DNA from: JAHEJJ01 sp965212205 | GTDB taxonomy: Bacteria; Bacteroidota; Bacteroidia; Flavobacteriales; Flavobacteriaceae | DNA length: 64,000 nt | Reading direction: 5' to 3' | Assembly: GCA_965212205.1 (NCBI GenBank) | Contig: CBDBUX010000001.1 | Span: forward strand, 248,001 to 312,000 | Shown: positions 8,864-17,676 of the stretch, in pieces | Position numbering within the stretch: the first letter of the stretch is position 1 | How the letters are laid out: the number at the start of each line of letters is the position of its first letter | The notes under the pieces: generated by a model | The model's database searches: none | Seen by the model: the letters and a program-made list of their open reading frames with translations, nothing else | Told to the model about the DNA's origin: nothing | Made by a program: the position numbers and the translations under genes

Positions 8864-10504
8864 TCAATACAGTTCCTCATAGTATTGTTGCGCCATTCTG
8901 CGCGAGGTGAATTGTGGTATCACCCCATCAATACCCTTAAATACGATCTCCTGCCAGCGCTCAGGGTTATTATAGTATGTGGGGAGCACCTCATTTTCGA
9001 TCGCATCGTATAAATTATTGCTGTCTCGTTGGTCTTGCTCCCAGGCCGGCAAAAGAGGATCTACTTCGGGCAATACAAAACAGTTTTGGCCGTGTTTCTG
9101 AAACTCTGGGATCCATCCATCGTTTACAGACAGGTTAACCGAGCCATTCATCGCCGCGGTCATACCGCTGGTTCCTGATGCTTCCCGGGTGATACGCGGC
9201 GTATTTAGCCAAATATCCGAGCCCAATTTTAATTTTTTAGAGAGCGCCATCTCATAGCCGATCAATACTGCCATATTAGATCGGTGTTTGGTATGGTGCA
9301 CCAGATGATTGAATTGATCTATAGCATAGAAGTCGGTAGGATAAGGCTTACCAGCCCAAATAACTTGTAGAGGCTTATCGGATAGTGACATAATGGCCTC
9401 TAACCGATCCAGATCACGTAACAGTAAATCAGCTCTTTTATATTCTGCAAACCGCCTTGCCCATACAATAGTAAGCACATCCGGATCGAATAGTTTTCCG
9501 GTTTGATCTAACACCTCCTGGAACAACGCTGCCTTCAATGCTTTTTTCCTTTTGGTAAAGGATTTGGCATTTCTTTTTTGCCAGGCCTTCTCCAATTCTG
9601 GGTCTTGCCAGAATTTCTGATTCTGAGCATTGGTGATAGGTATGATCTGACTGATGCCGCTGTAGTTTTTCCACATTTTCCGGGCCACTTTTGAGTGAAG
9701 TTTCGAGACGGCATTTGCCCTTTTCGCCATACGTAATGCCGACACGGTATAACTAATCATGCCGCCATTCACTGTTTCATTTTGAAGTTCTTTCGGACTT
9801 AAAGTACGGCCGAAAAAACCGCAATCGTTCAGATGCCTGCCATCGCGTTCGGCATTTCCTGCCATTTCGGGCGTATGCGTGGTAAAAACCAACTGATCTT
9901 TGCTAACACCCCTATCACCCAGATAGTAAAAAGCGGGCAAAGCATGACCTTCATTAAGATGATAGATATCAGAACCACCCAGGGCCTCCACAATTTTGGC
10001 ACCCCCAATACCCAGAACAATATTCTGAGATATCCTGGTGAGTTGATTGTTGTCGTATAAGTGGTTGGTAATCGTCCTGGAAAGATGGTCATTGCCCTCA
10101 ACATCTGTTGTGAGTAAATATAGAGGCACACTTCCAAAAATCTCGGGTTTTAGCACATAGGCACGAACTTTTACAGCCGGATTATCATATATTTTAACCT
10201 CTACCTCAAGGCCGCTGTCTTCCAAAAAGTTATACACCTTCTCAATAAAATTAGTCTGAAGGGTCTGGTCGCGATTACGGCCCTGATCATAATATCCATA
10301 TTTCCAAAGCATGCCGATACCGATCATGTTCTGTTTCTGCTCAAATGCTGAAAGCATATGAGAACCGGCCAGAAAGCCTAATCCTCCTGAGTAGATCTTA
10401 AGCGCCTGGTGTACAGCGAATTCCATACTGAAATATGCCACACGCTTCTTGTACTTGGCATCGGGCTTGTAAGGGTGATACCATGTCCCATATTTGCTTT
10501 GCAT
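8864..10504 (-). CDS. Short alpha-glucan phosphorylase-family (GT35-like) protein lacking the PLP lysine
   Basis: 546 residues resembling the short alpha-glucan family phosphorylases (TIGR02094 type). Recognisable parts are RVAYFSMEFAVHQALKIYSGGLG at the N-terminus, TTHTPEMAGNAERDG in the middle, WARRFAEYKRADLL, and the C-terminal block TREASGTSGMTAAMNG. In GT35 enzymes the last block reads GTSGMK or GTGNMK, and the lysine carries pyridoxal phosphate. Here that position is Thr449 (codon 9158-9160). Maltodextrin or glycogen is the likely ligand, but phosphorolysis by the usual PLP mechanism is doubtful. Cytoplasmic, with no signal peptide. It is monocistronic, and the 120-base upstream gap shows no clear promoter box. 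Confidence 0.82.
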   Translation of the reverse strand: MQSKYGTWYHPYKPDAKYKKRVAYFSMEFAVHQALKIYSGGLGFLAGSHMLSAFEQKQNMIGIGMLWKYGYYDQGRNRDQTLQTNFIEKVYNFLEDSGLEVEVKIYDNPAVKVRAYVLKPEIFGSVPLYLLTTDVEGNDHLSRTITNHLYDNNQLTRISQNIVLGIGGAKIVEALGGSDIYHLNEGHALPAFYYLGDRGVSKDQLVFTTHTPEMAGNAERDGRHLNDCGFFGRTLSPKELQNETVNGGMISYTVSALRMAKRANAVSKLHSKVARKMWKNYSGISQIIPITNAQNQKFWQDPELEKAWQKRNAKSFTKRKKALKAALFQEVLDQTGKLFDPDVLTIVWARRFAEYKRADLLLRDLDRLEAIMSLSDKPLQVIWAGKPYPTDFYAIDQFNHLVHHTKHRSNMAVLIGYEMALSKKLKLGSDIWLNTPRITREASGTSGMTAAMNGSVNLSVNDGWIPEFQKHGQNCFVLPEVDPLLPAWEQDQRDSNNLYDAIENEVLPTYYNNPERWQEIVFKGIDGVIPQFTSRRMAQQYYEELY

Positions 10505-10625
10505 ATGAGGAGATTTTTAAAAAGCGCTAATATATGATAATCACCTATAAAACACACTCATTCCCCTGGGAAATAGAAGTACAGAGGCCATAAATGCCGA
10601 CCCGGAAATAAGGGAGCTACCAGTC

Positions 10626-12245
10626 TTAATTTAGAATTTCGTTGTACTGATTGCGGTTAGCCAGTATTGCTCTGGCACTTAGAATCGCCTCATCCTGATC
10701 GAGGTAATACTCGTAAAGACCTTCGCGATAGAAATATCTCTTCACGATCTCGTCTTCCAAACCTTTTTGAATCGAACTCTTGTAGTCGTCTAACGCATCT
10801 GCCTTGCTCCTGTCTATTTCACTCAGCAGCTTTTGATATTGTTGTATCACATCTTCTCCGAAAAGATACTTGTCTTTTCCAACCATTGCCTCTTTTAAAA
10901 CTTTTTCGGTGTTGGTCACATATTCGAAATTGCTTTTCGAAACAAAGGCCTTAAACTGTTCAAAATCCTGATCGGTAAAATCAAATGTATTAAGTTCGGT
11001 ATTGGGGTGATCGTAGTAATACCTTGTAGCATAATCAAATATAGTATTGTTGCTTTTAAGCGCTTTTACAAGAGAATTCGATTTTAGTGTTTCTATTTCA
11101 AGATCAGGCAGCACACCGCCCCCATCCTGAACTTTTCTTCCGTTCCTGGTGGTAAATTCTTTGAAATCGGAAGTTCTGACGGCGTTTCCAAGTTCGTCCC
11201 GATTCCTGTAATCGAGCGCTTGAATACAGCGGCCGGAAGTGGTATAATAACGGGAAATCGTAACTTTTAACTGTGTGCCATAAGTGAGGCGTAATGGTCT
11301 TTGAACCAAACCTTTGCCAAAACTCCTGGCTCCGATGATTACCGCTCTGTCGAGATCCTGCAAACTGCCGGAAACAATCTCACTTGCCGAGGCGCTACTA
11401 CCATTGATCAACACAGCTAATGGTATTTTAGCATCTTCAGCAGAGTTTTTGGTCTTGTACTCATTGTTGAATTTCTTTACTTTCGATTTGGTCGTAACAA
11501 TCAACTCACCCTTGGGGACAAATAGATTGGTTACATTAATGGCCTCCGAAAGCAATCCTCCGGGATTCCCTCTTAGATCAAGAATAATTTGCTCCGCGCC
11601 CTGGCCTTTAAGATCCTGCAGGGCCTTTTGCGTTTGTTTAGAGGCCTTAGCATTGAATTTGCTCAAAACAATATAGCCGGTTTTGTCATCGGCCATTTTA
11701 TAGAAAGGCACGGCATCCACTTCAATTGCTTCCCGTTCAATAGTAGTGGTCATGGTTTGTCCCTGTCTCACAAAGGTTACATCAACACTGGTATTTCGCG
11801 CACCCTTAAGGAGTTCTGTAGCATCGTCCTTAAAATCTGAAATTAGAATATCTCCAATTTGAATGATCTCATCTCCGGCCTTTAAGCCTGCTTTATCTGC
11901 CGGGTATTTCTGATATGGTTCAATGATGAGAAGCTTGTTGTTATACGAACGCACCAACGCACCAATTCCAGAATATTCTCCTGCGTTGTTGATTTTATAA
12001 GCCTCCACATCTTGTTCATTAAGGAATTTGGTGTAAGGGTCCAGATCATCCAACATATTCTTGATGGCTGTATCCATCAATTCACCAGGATTCGTCTCGT
12101 CCACATAATTCATGTTGAGCTCCTTGAACAGCGTGGTAAATATTTCAATTTGTTTGGCAATCTCGAAAAAATCGTTCTTATAACTACTCCCCACGAAAAG
12201 GATCAGAACAGCAACAATTGGTATGATGATTTTTCTACGCAGCAT
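10626..12245 (-). CDS. S41 family carboxyl-terminal processing peptidase
   Basis: 539 residues. The N-terminal signal anchor is IIIPIVAVLILFVGSSY. A PDZ domain lies at about 90-175 (YSGIGALVRSYNNKLLI to ADKAGLKAGDEIIQIG). The S41 catalytic domain contains the nucleophile serine in NGSSASASEIVSGSLQD and the general-base lysine in GARSFGKGLVQ. Ctp proteases cleave C-termini of envelope proteins and act in the periplasm. The gene starts 9 bases after rnpA stops and is almost certainly co-transcribed with it, a gene pair I know from other Flavobacteriia. The long C-terminal segment (about 400-539) is helical and charged. Confidence 0.93.
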   Translation of the reverse strand: MLRRKIIIPIVAVLILFVGSSYKNDFFEIAKQIEIFTTLFKELNMNYVDETNPGELMDTAIKNMLDDLDPYTKFLNEQDVEAYKINNAGEYSGIGALVRSYNNKLLIIEPYQKYPADKAGLKAGDEIIQIGDILISDFKDDATELLKGARNTSVDVTFVRQGQTMTTTIEREAIEVDAVPFYKMADDKTGYIVLSKFNAKASKQTQKALQDLKGQGAEQIILDLRGNPGGLLSEAINVTNLFVPKGELIVTTKSKVKKFNNEYKTKNSAEDAKIPLAVLINGSSASASEIVSGSLQDLDRAVIIGARSFGKGLVQRPLRLTYGTQLKVTISRYYTTSGRCIQALDYRNRDELGNAVRTSDFKEFTTRNGRKVQDGGGVLPDLEIETLKSNSLVKALKSNNTIFDYATRYYYDHPNTELNTFDFTDQDFEQFKAFVSKSNFEYVTNTEKVLKEAMVGKDKYLFGEDVIQQYQKLLSEIDRSKADALDDYKSSIQKGLEDEIVKRYFYREGLYEYYLDQDEAILSARAILANRNQYNEILN

Positions 12246-12254
12246 CTTCTCTAC

Positions 12255-12623
12255 TTATGATTTATATACAAGTTTACTAAAAACACCCTGAAGCGAGTTT
12301 TCAATTTCGCTATAGTCGGGCAATTCCTTACCAAGGTATAAAATAAGGAACGCAAAGTTTCCCTCTATGTTGTTAAAAATTAGATGTTTGTTCATCCGGT
12401 ATGCCTCTCTGAGCAGGCGTTTCACGCGGTTACGGTCTGCAGCCTGTTTAAAATTTCGCTTCGGTACGCTGACGGCGGTTTTTACTCTTACTTGCTGATC
12501 GTTCTCAGCAGGCAGATAATACAATTTTATAGGGTATTGAGTTATGCTATTTCCCTTTTGAAAAAGCAGCTCAATAGTCTTTCTCGATTTGAGTTTCTCT
12601 TGTTTGCTGAATGTGAACGACAT
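12255..12623 (-). CDS. rnpA: Ribonuclease P protein component
   Basis: 122 residues from the ATG at 12621-12623. The reading frame is open for 91 more codons upstream, but that extension is not RnpA-like and it overlaps the likely promoter. RnpA binds the RNase P RNA and its pre-tRNA substrate. The RNR signature is present as AADRNRVKRLLREAYR, and FSKQEKLKSRKTIELLFQKG is the usual N-terminal region. It is followed at 9 bases by the S41 protease gene. rpmH is not adjacent, which is normal outside the oriC clusters of other phyla. Confidence 0.95.
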   Translation of the reverse strand: MSFTFSKQEKLKSRKTIELLFQKGNSITQYPIKLYYLPAENDQQVRVKTAVSVPKRNFKQAADRNRVKRLLREAYRMNKHLIFNNIEGNFAFLILYLGKELPDYSEIENSLQGVFSKLVYKS

Positions 12624-12629
12624 CGGCGT

Positions 12630-12637
12630 CAAATTTA
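12630..12637 (-). promoter_or_regulatory. TAnnTTTG promoter box ahead of rnpA
   Basis: Reading on the minus strand, TAAATTTG ends 6 bases before the rnpA ATG. With the usual 7-base distance from the box to the transcription start, the message would begin at or beside the A of the start codon, so it may be leaderless. No convincing -33 element was seen. Confidence 0.45.
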
Positions 12638-12749
12638 AGCAATCCCAGGGGCTTTGGGCACTATGACATTTATCATATTTATCCCTAAAATAGGATTTTA
12701 TCTTGCATTCATTTATATTTCCACTGCAATCATTACAATACCAATACTC

Positions 12750-14600
12750 ATGGGTGATTTCAATGTAAAGAAACTTACGGGAGACGGAAATAAAACAGAA
12801 TACATCTCTCATTTGCTCAGCGATATCGATGCCATGGAATATATGTTGGAGAACGATATGTTCATTAAAACTCCGGTCAGAATCGGAGCCGAACAAGAGT
12901 TTTGCCTGGCTGATGAAACCTGGGACCCTTCTAACAAGGCCGTTGAAGTATTAGCTGAGATCGACGATGATCACTTTACATCCGAGCTAACCCTTTACAA
13001 TCTTGAGATCAACCTCGATCCTGCAGAACTTACCGACAGATGTTTTTCGGAAATGCACAAGCAGTTAAACACGCTTTTAGATAAAGCCCGGGCTGCTGCT
13101 GAAAAATTCGGAACTAAGATTATCCTTACCGGCATTTTACCTACTGTAAGCGAAAAATACATGGGCTTGGATTATATGACCCCGATAAGACGATACAGGG
13201 TGCTGAACGAGGCGATCAAAGATATCCGAAAAGACGATATTGAACTTCATATCAAGGGGGTCGATGAAGTAAACCTTCATCATAATAATATACTTTACGA
13301 AGGCTGTAATACCAGCTTTCAATCGCACCTGCAGATCGATCCTGCCGACTTCGCCAACACCTATAACTGGGCGCAAGCCATAGCCGGGCCAATACTTTCT
13401 GTTTGCACCAATTCTCCTCTGTTACTTGGTCAGGAATTATGGGAAGAAACCCGAATCGCGCTTTTCACTCAAAGCGTAGATACAAGGGCCAGCACTTTTA
13501 TTCTGAATGAAAAGGAATCGAGAGTAAGTTTTGGAAGCGACTGGGTGAAGGGCAGCGTTTCGGACTTTTATAAAGATGCGGTAATTCGATTCCGCAGCCT
13601 TCTGACTTCCGATTTTGAAAAAGACAGTATGACCCAGCTGAAAGAAGGTAAAATTCCCAAACTCAGAGCACTCGCACTGCACAATGGAACCATTTATAAA
13701 TGGAACCGGATCTGTTATGGCATTACAGAGGGAAAACCTCACCTCAGGATTGAAAACCGATATATGCCTTCGGGCCCTACTACTGCAGATGAAATGGCCA
13801 ATATGATGCTATGGGTTGGGGTGATGACCGGAAGACCCAAGGCATTCGATGAGATCCACACCAAGATGAACTTTAAAGACGCGAAGAGCAATTTCTTTAA
13901 TGCTGCCCGATATGGCATGGCCGCTCAATTTCACTGGGATGGCCAGTTGCTGAGCAGTCATCAGATCCTGCTCGATCACTTTCTTCCGATGGCCTACCGG
14001 GGGCTTTATAGCCTCGGTGTGGCACCCCGCGATGCGGAATACTATCTTTCTATTATTGAAAATCGTATTCGTTCTTCGAACGGTTCGAGATGGATGGTGG
14101 AAGCTTACCGTAAACTCAGGACAGAATACAAGGCCCCGGTGGCATTGAGAAAACTCGTGGCTACAATGTACGAACGAAGCAAAAGGAAATATACCGTTGA
14201 TGCATGGCTACTGCCGAGAGGAGATGAATTCAAAGTGCCGAAAGAAGAGCTCGCCGTTAGAGACCGGATGAATACCAAGATGATAACGGCGATGGAAAAC
14301 GATAGCGCCGAACTGGTCTTGAAAATGATGCTTTGGAAAAATATACACCATGCGCCTATTCTGGACCATAACCTCGATCTGGCAGGTTTACTTACCTGGA
14401 CAGATGTACAGAACTACCTTGAAAAACCCGAACAGTTGAAGGAAAATATTAGTTCAATCATGACAAAAGACCTGGTTACTGTGGAGGCCGACATGAAGCT
14501 TTCCGAGGCAAAAGCGCTGATGGAGAAAAACAATTTTAACTGCCTGCCTGTTGTTCACGGGAAGAAACTGATCGGGATAATTACGACAAAGGATATTTAA
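12750..14600 (+). CDS. GCS2-like glutamate-cysteine ligase family protein with C-terminal CBS domains
   Basis: 616 residues from the ATG at 12750 (MGDFNVKKLTGDG). An in-frame GTG/ATG-rich extension of 32 residues upstream is hydrophobic but not conserved-looking. The N-terminal 400 residues resemble the carboxylate-amine ligase/GCS2 family, with VRIGAEQEFCL giving the Mg-ATP glutamates and LRIENRYMPSGPTTADEMA a further conserved block. Two CBS motifs close the protein (about 505-616, including ISSIMTKDLVTVEADMKLSEA), so activity is probably controlled by a bound adenosine nucleotide. The substrate is unknown; peptide-bond formation with glutamate is the family theme. Its TAA stop overlaps the next ATG by one base, so the two products are probably made together. 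Confidence 0.8.
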   Translation: MGDFNVKKLTGDGNKTEYISHLLSDIDAMEYMLENDMFIKTPVRIGAEQEFCLADETWDPSNKAVEVLAEIDDDHFTSELTLYNLEINLDPAELTDRCFSEMHKQLNTLLDKARAAAEKFGTKIILTGILPTVSEKYMGLDYMTPIRRYRVLNEAIKDIRKDDIELHIKGVDEVNLHHNNILYEGCNTSFQSHLQIDPADFANTYNWAQAIAGPILSVCTNSPLLLGQELWEETRIALFTQSVDTRASTFILNEKESRVSFGSDWVKGSVSDFYKDAVIRFRSLLTSDFEKDSMTQLKEGKIPKLRALALHNGTIYKWNRICYGITEGKPHLRIENRYMPSGPTTADEMANMMLWVGVMTGRPKAFDEIHTKMNFKDAKSNFFNAARYGMAAQFHWDGQLLSSHQILLDHFLPMAYRGLYSLGVAPRDAEYYLSIIENRIRSSNGSRWMVEAYRKLRTEYKAPVALRKLVATMYERSKRKYTVDAWLLPRGDEFKVPKEELAVRDRMNTKMITAMENDSAELVLKMMLWKNIHHAPILDHNLDLAGLLTWTDVQNYLEKPEQLKENISSIMTKDLVTVEADMKLSEAKALMEKNNFNCLPVVHGKKLIGIITTKDI

Positions 14601-15802
14601 TGACGCAAAACCCTGCTGAGACCATAGAAGAGTTAGATACAATACGGATTATCGGGCAGATCAAAGGACATCAAGAGGGCCCGACACTCGTGTTTTTTGG
14701 AGGCATCCATGGTAACGAACCTTCAGGGGTCCAGGCCCTGGAGAAAGTGTTTTCCCGGCTCGAGCCCATGCAAGAACAGCTTAAGGGTAATGTAATTGGA
14801 ATTCGGGGCAATATACCAGCCCTTGCGAAACAACGGAGATTTCTGGAAAACGACCTCAACCGTATCTGGACTCAGCAAGGGATAGATGAGATCAATAAAA
14901 AAGATAACGGAGAAAGAACCGTTGAAGAAGTGGAGCTCATTGAACTTCACCGCCTCATTTCTGGGATCATAGATGGAAAATCTGCCCCCTATTATTTTAT
15001 TGACTATCACACCACTTCTAGTCCCACGCTTCCATTTATCACCATCAACGATGCCCTGATCAACAGGAAATTTGCCCGTTTGTTTCCACTACCCGTAATC
15101 CTCGGTCTGGAAGAGTATCTTGAAGGCCCGCTTTTGAGTTATATCAATGAAAAGGGTTATGTGGCGATCGGTTTTGAATCAGGCCAGCATTCTACTCCTG
15201 AAGCAACCGAAAACAGCGTCGCTTTTACTTGGCTTGCATTGAAATTTACCGGCGTACTTCCAAATAATTCAGAGGTTGAGAAAGAACAGTATCTGACACA
15301 ACTGCGGATGTCGGCCAAGGGAGACACCACATTTTACGAGGTAACCCACAGGCATATGATCACCGAGAAAGACGATTTTAATATGCTCCCCGGTTTTAGA
15401 AGTTTTGACCCGATTGAAGAAGGAACCAAATTGGCTTCACACAATGGTAAACAGCTTAAAACCGATAAGAATACCATTGTATTCATGCCGCTTTATCAGG
15501 AACAGGGTGAAGAAGGATTTTTTCTTATACGCAGGATCCCTAAGTGGATACTAAACCTTTCTGCCGGGATGAGAAAACTTCAGATGGACAGGTTTTTAAC
15601 CTGGCTCCCGGGTATTTCCTGGGCATCTCCGGCAAGAGATCAATTAATGGTAAACCTGAGGGTTGCGCGGTTTTTGAGCAAGCCCATTTTTCATTTATTT
15701 GGATACAGAAGCAGGACCCTGGATAAAACCCACTATTTAATGACTAATCGGGAAAGGGCCGCCAAGAATAATATGTATCGCAATACGCCCTGGTATCGCT
15801 AA
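14600..15802 (+). CDS. Succinylglutamate desuccinylase/aspartoacylase (M14-like) family zinc hydrolase
   Basis: 400 residues. The zinc ligands are visible as HxxE in FGGIHGNEPSG and the third histidine in FIDYHTTSSP, and the general-base glutamate is in AIGFESGQHS. Enzymes of this family remove acyl groups from amino acids (AstE, aspartoacylase) or trim amide bonds in the cytoplasm. The last 80 residues (from about 310) are extra compared with short AstE enzymes. Start at the ATG at 14600, sharing one base with the stop of the CBS/GCS2-like gene, so a ligase and an amide hydrolase are translationally coupled. The natural substrate is not evident. Confidence 0.82.
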   Translation: MTQNPAETIEELDTIRIIGQIKGHQEGPTLVFFGGIHGNEPSGVQALEKVFSRLEPMQEQLKGNVIGIRGNIPALAKQRRFLENDLNRIWTQQGIDEINKKDNGERTVEEVELIELHRLISGIIDGKSAPYYFIDYHTTSSPTLPFITINDALINRKFARLFPLPVILGLEEYLEGPLLSYINEKGYVAIGFESGQHSTPEATENSVAFTWLALKFTGVLPNNSEVEKEQYLTQLRMSAKGDTTFYEVTHRHMITEKDDFNMLPGFRSFDPIEEGTKLASHNGKQLKTDKNTIVFMPLYQEQGEEGFFLIRRIPKWILNLSAGMRKLQMDRFLTWLPGISWASPARDQLMVNLRVARFLSKPIFHLFGYRSRTLDKTHYLMTNRERAAKNNMYRNTPWYR

Positions 15803-15812
15803 ATCTTAAGAG

Positions 15813-17672
15813 CTATTCCCCTGAAGACCAGATATTGTTATTCCGGTCTACATCAGCCATTAATTGTGACGGATCTATAACGATAGCCTTTATCTCTTCC
15901 AACGGCTTGTCTATGGTAAACTCAAAAGTTGGAAAAGCCCATGGCCAATCGGGTAGTACTGTTCTTTTGATGTCGGGATAAGGATTCGCTTTTTCACCCC
16001 TCATAATCCTAAGGGCCGTATAGAAGGTTTCCCTGCTACCGTCTTCATACACCACTAAAATATCTAATGGCATCGGCATTAAACCTTTTCGCTCCATAAC
16101 AACGACGGTCTTTTCGCCCTCACTTCGTACTGCCCCAACGGCATAATCAATCGTATTGGTTGTTTGAGTCCAATCGACCAGGTACCAGTCGAGTACCAAA
16201 CCCGACTTTTTCTCTGCCACCCTTTTAATATCATTGGGAACCGGATGTTTAAATTTAAATGTATTGTAGTACTCCCGTACTGATTCCATCAACTTATCCT
16301 GCCCGATAACATAACCGAGCTGCGAAAGGAAAATAGACCCTTTGCTATAAGCAGAAATCCCATAGGCAAAATTCAGATCAAATCGATCGGCATGAGTGGT
16401 TTGGGGTTGTTCCTTACCCGATCGGACCAGGGCCAGATAACCCTTATATGAGTTCTCAAAAGGGTTTTCCTTTTGCTGATCCATGACCTCATTCATGCAA
16501 AGACTTGAAACAAACGAAGTAAAACCTTCATCCATCCAGGCGTGCTTTGCCTCGTTTGTAGCCAACAAATGTTGAAACCATGAGTGAGCCAATTCGTGAA
16601 CTGTAACCCCTACAAGGCTGGCAAAACTTCGTTCCCCGGTGATCAGCGTACTCATTGGGTATTCCATACCCCCATCTCCGCCCTGTACAACAGAGTATTG
16701 CTCGTAGGGATAAGGCCCGATATTCTTGTTAAAGAACTGCATAGCCTCCATGGTTTTGGGTTGCAAATTCTTCCAGTTCTCCAAAAGTTCAGGCTTGTTC
16801 TTATAGAAGAAATGTAAGGTAGGACCGCCTTCCATCTTAAGGGTGTCGTGTATATATTCAGGATCGGCACCCCACATAAAATCATGAACCATTGGGGCGA
16901 TAAAGTGCCAGGTTAGTGTTTTACCTTTGCGCTTTCTGATTTTTGTACCGGACGACTCGTAACCATGTCCGATTTCATCCGGATTTTGCAAATAACCGGT
17001 ACCACCAATCACATAATCCTTGTCTATGGTGATTTTAACATCAAAGTTCCCCCACTCTCCGTGAAACTCCCTGGCGATATAAGGATCTGCATGCCAACCT
17101 TCAAAATCATAAGCCGCCAGCTTTGGGTACCACTGACTCATTGAAAGGGCTATTCCTTCACTATTGTTTCTACCCGATCTGCGGATCTGCACCGGCACCT
17201 GCCCTTCGAATTCCATCATCATAGTGGTACTTTCTCCGGGAGCTACGGGATGGTTAAGCGCCACCTCCAAAACAGTTCCTTCTAAATGGTAGACTACCTC
17301 TTTTCCATCTTGTTTCAGAGAGCTTGTGTGCAGAAACCCGATCTCATCCTCCGTTAAGATCGATATACGGCTTTGGCCATTGCTGAACATCCGATCGTCG
17401 GGATCGGCAACACTTTGCAAGCGATGGTCCATTTCACTGCCCGGCTTAAAAGCATTGAAATACATATGGTAAAAAACCCTGCTCAGCGTATCTGGTGAAT
17501 TATTGGTGTAGGTAAGTTTCTGTGTACCCTGATAACGGAAGGTTTCAACATCCATGTCGATTTCCATTATATAGTCGACCTTTTGCTGCCAATATCCCTC
17601 TTGCGCTGTAAGCAAGGCCGGGGCTAATACAGCAATAAAAAAATAGAATAAAGATTTGAAGCTATTTAACAT
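15813..17672 (-). CDS. M1 family metallopeptidase (secreted aminopeptidase)
   Basis: 619 residues with an N-terminal signal peptide (LFYFFIAVLAPALLTAQ). The zinc site HELAHSW plus the downstream glutamate in AWMDEGF gives the HExxH-x18-E arrangement of gluzincins, and GGMEYPMSTLI is the exopeptidase GxMEN-like motif. An M1 beta-domain precedes the catalytic domain. The C-terminus ends with a beta-rich domain rather than the long ERAP domain. It would release N-terminal residues from peptides outside the cytoplasm. The gene starts 4 bases after the subtilase gene ends, so both peptidases form one operon. Confidence 0.93.
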   Translation of the reverse strand: MLNSFKSLFYFFIAVLAPALLTAQEGYWQQKVDYIMEIDMDVETFRYQGTQKLTYTNNSPDTLSRVFYHMYFNAFKPGSEMDHRLQSVADPDDRMFSNGQSRISILTEDEIGFLHTSSLKQDGKEVVYHLEGTVLEVALNHPVAPGESTTMMMEFEGQVPVQIRRSGRNNSEGIALSMSQWYPKLAAYDFEGWHADPYIAREFHGEWGNFDVKITIDKDYVIGGTGYLQNPDEIGHGYESSGTKIRKRKGKTLTWHFIAPMVHDFMWGADPEYIHDTLKMEGGPTLHFFYKNKPELLENWKNLQPKTMEAMQFFNKNIGPYPYEQYSVVQGGDGGMEYPMSTLITGERSFASLVGVTVHELAHSWFQHLLATNEAKHAWMDEGFTSFVSSLCMNEVMDQQKENPFENSYKGYLALVRSGKEQPQTTHADRFDLNFAYGISAYSKGSIFLSQLGYVIGQDKLMESVREYYNTFKFKHPVPNDIKRVAEKKSGLVLDWYLVDWTQTTNTIDYAVGAVRSEGEKTVVVMERKGLMPMPLDILVVYEDGSRETFYTALRIMRGEKANPYPDIKRTVLPDWPWAFPTFEFTIDKPLEEIKAIVIDPSQLMADVDRNNNIWSSGE

Positions 17673-17676
17673 TGGG

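Noticed and set aside
12255..12896. A 213-residue frame containing rnpA with 91 extra N-terminal residues
   Set aside because: The extra segment has no RnpA character and overlaps the promoter box; the normal RnpA length begins at 12623.
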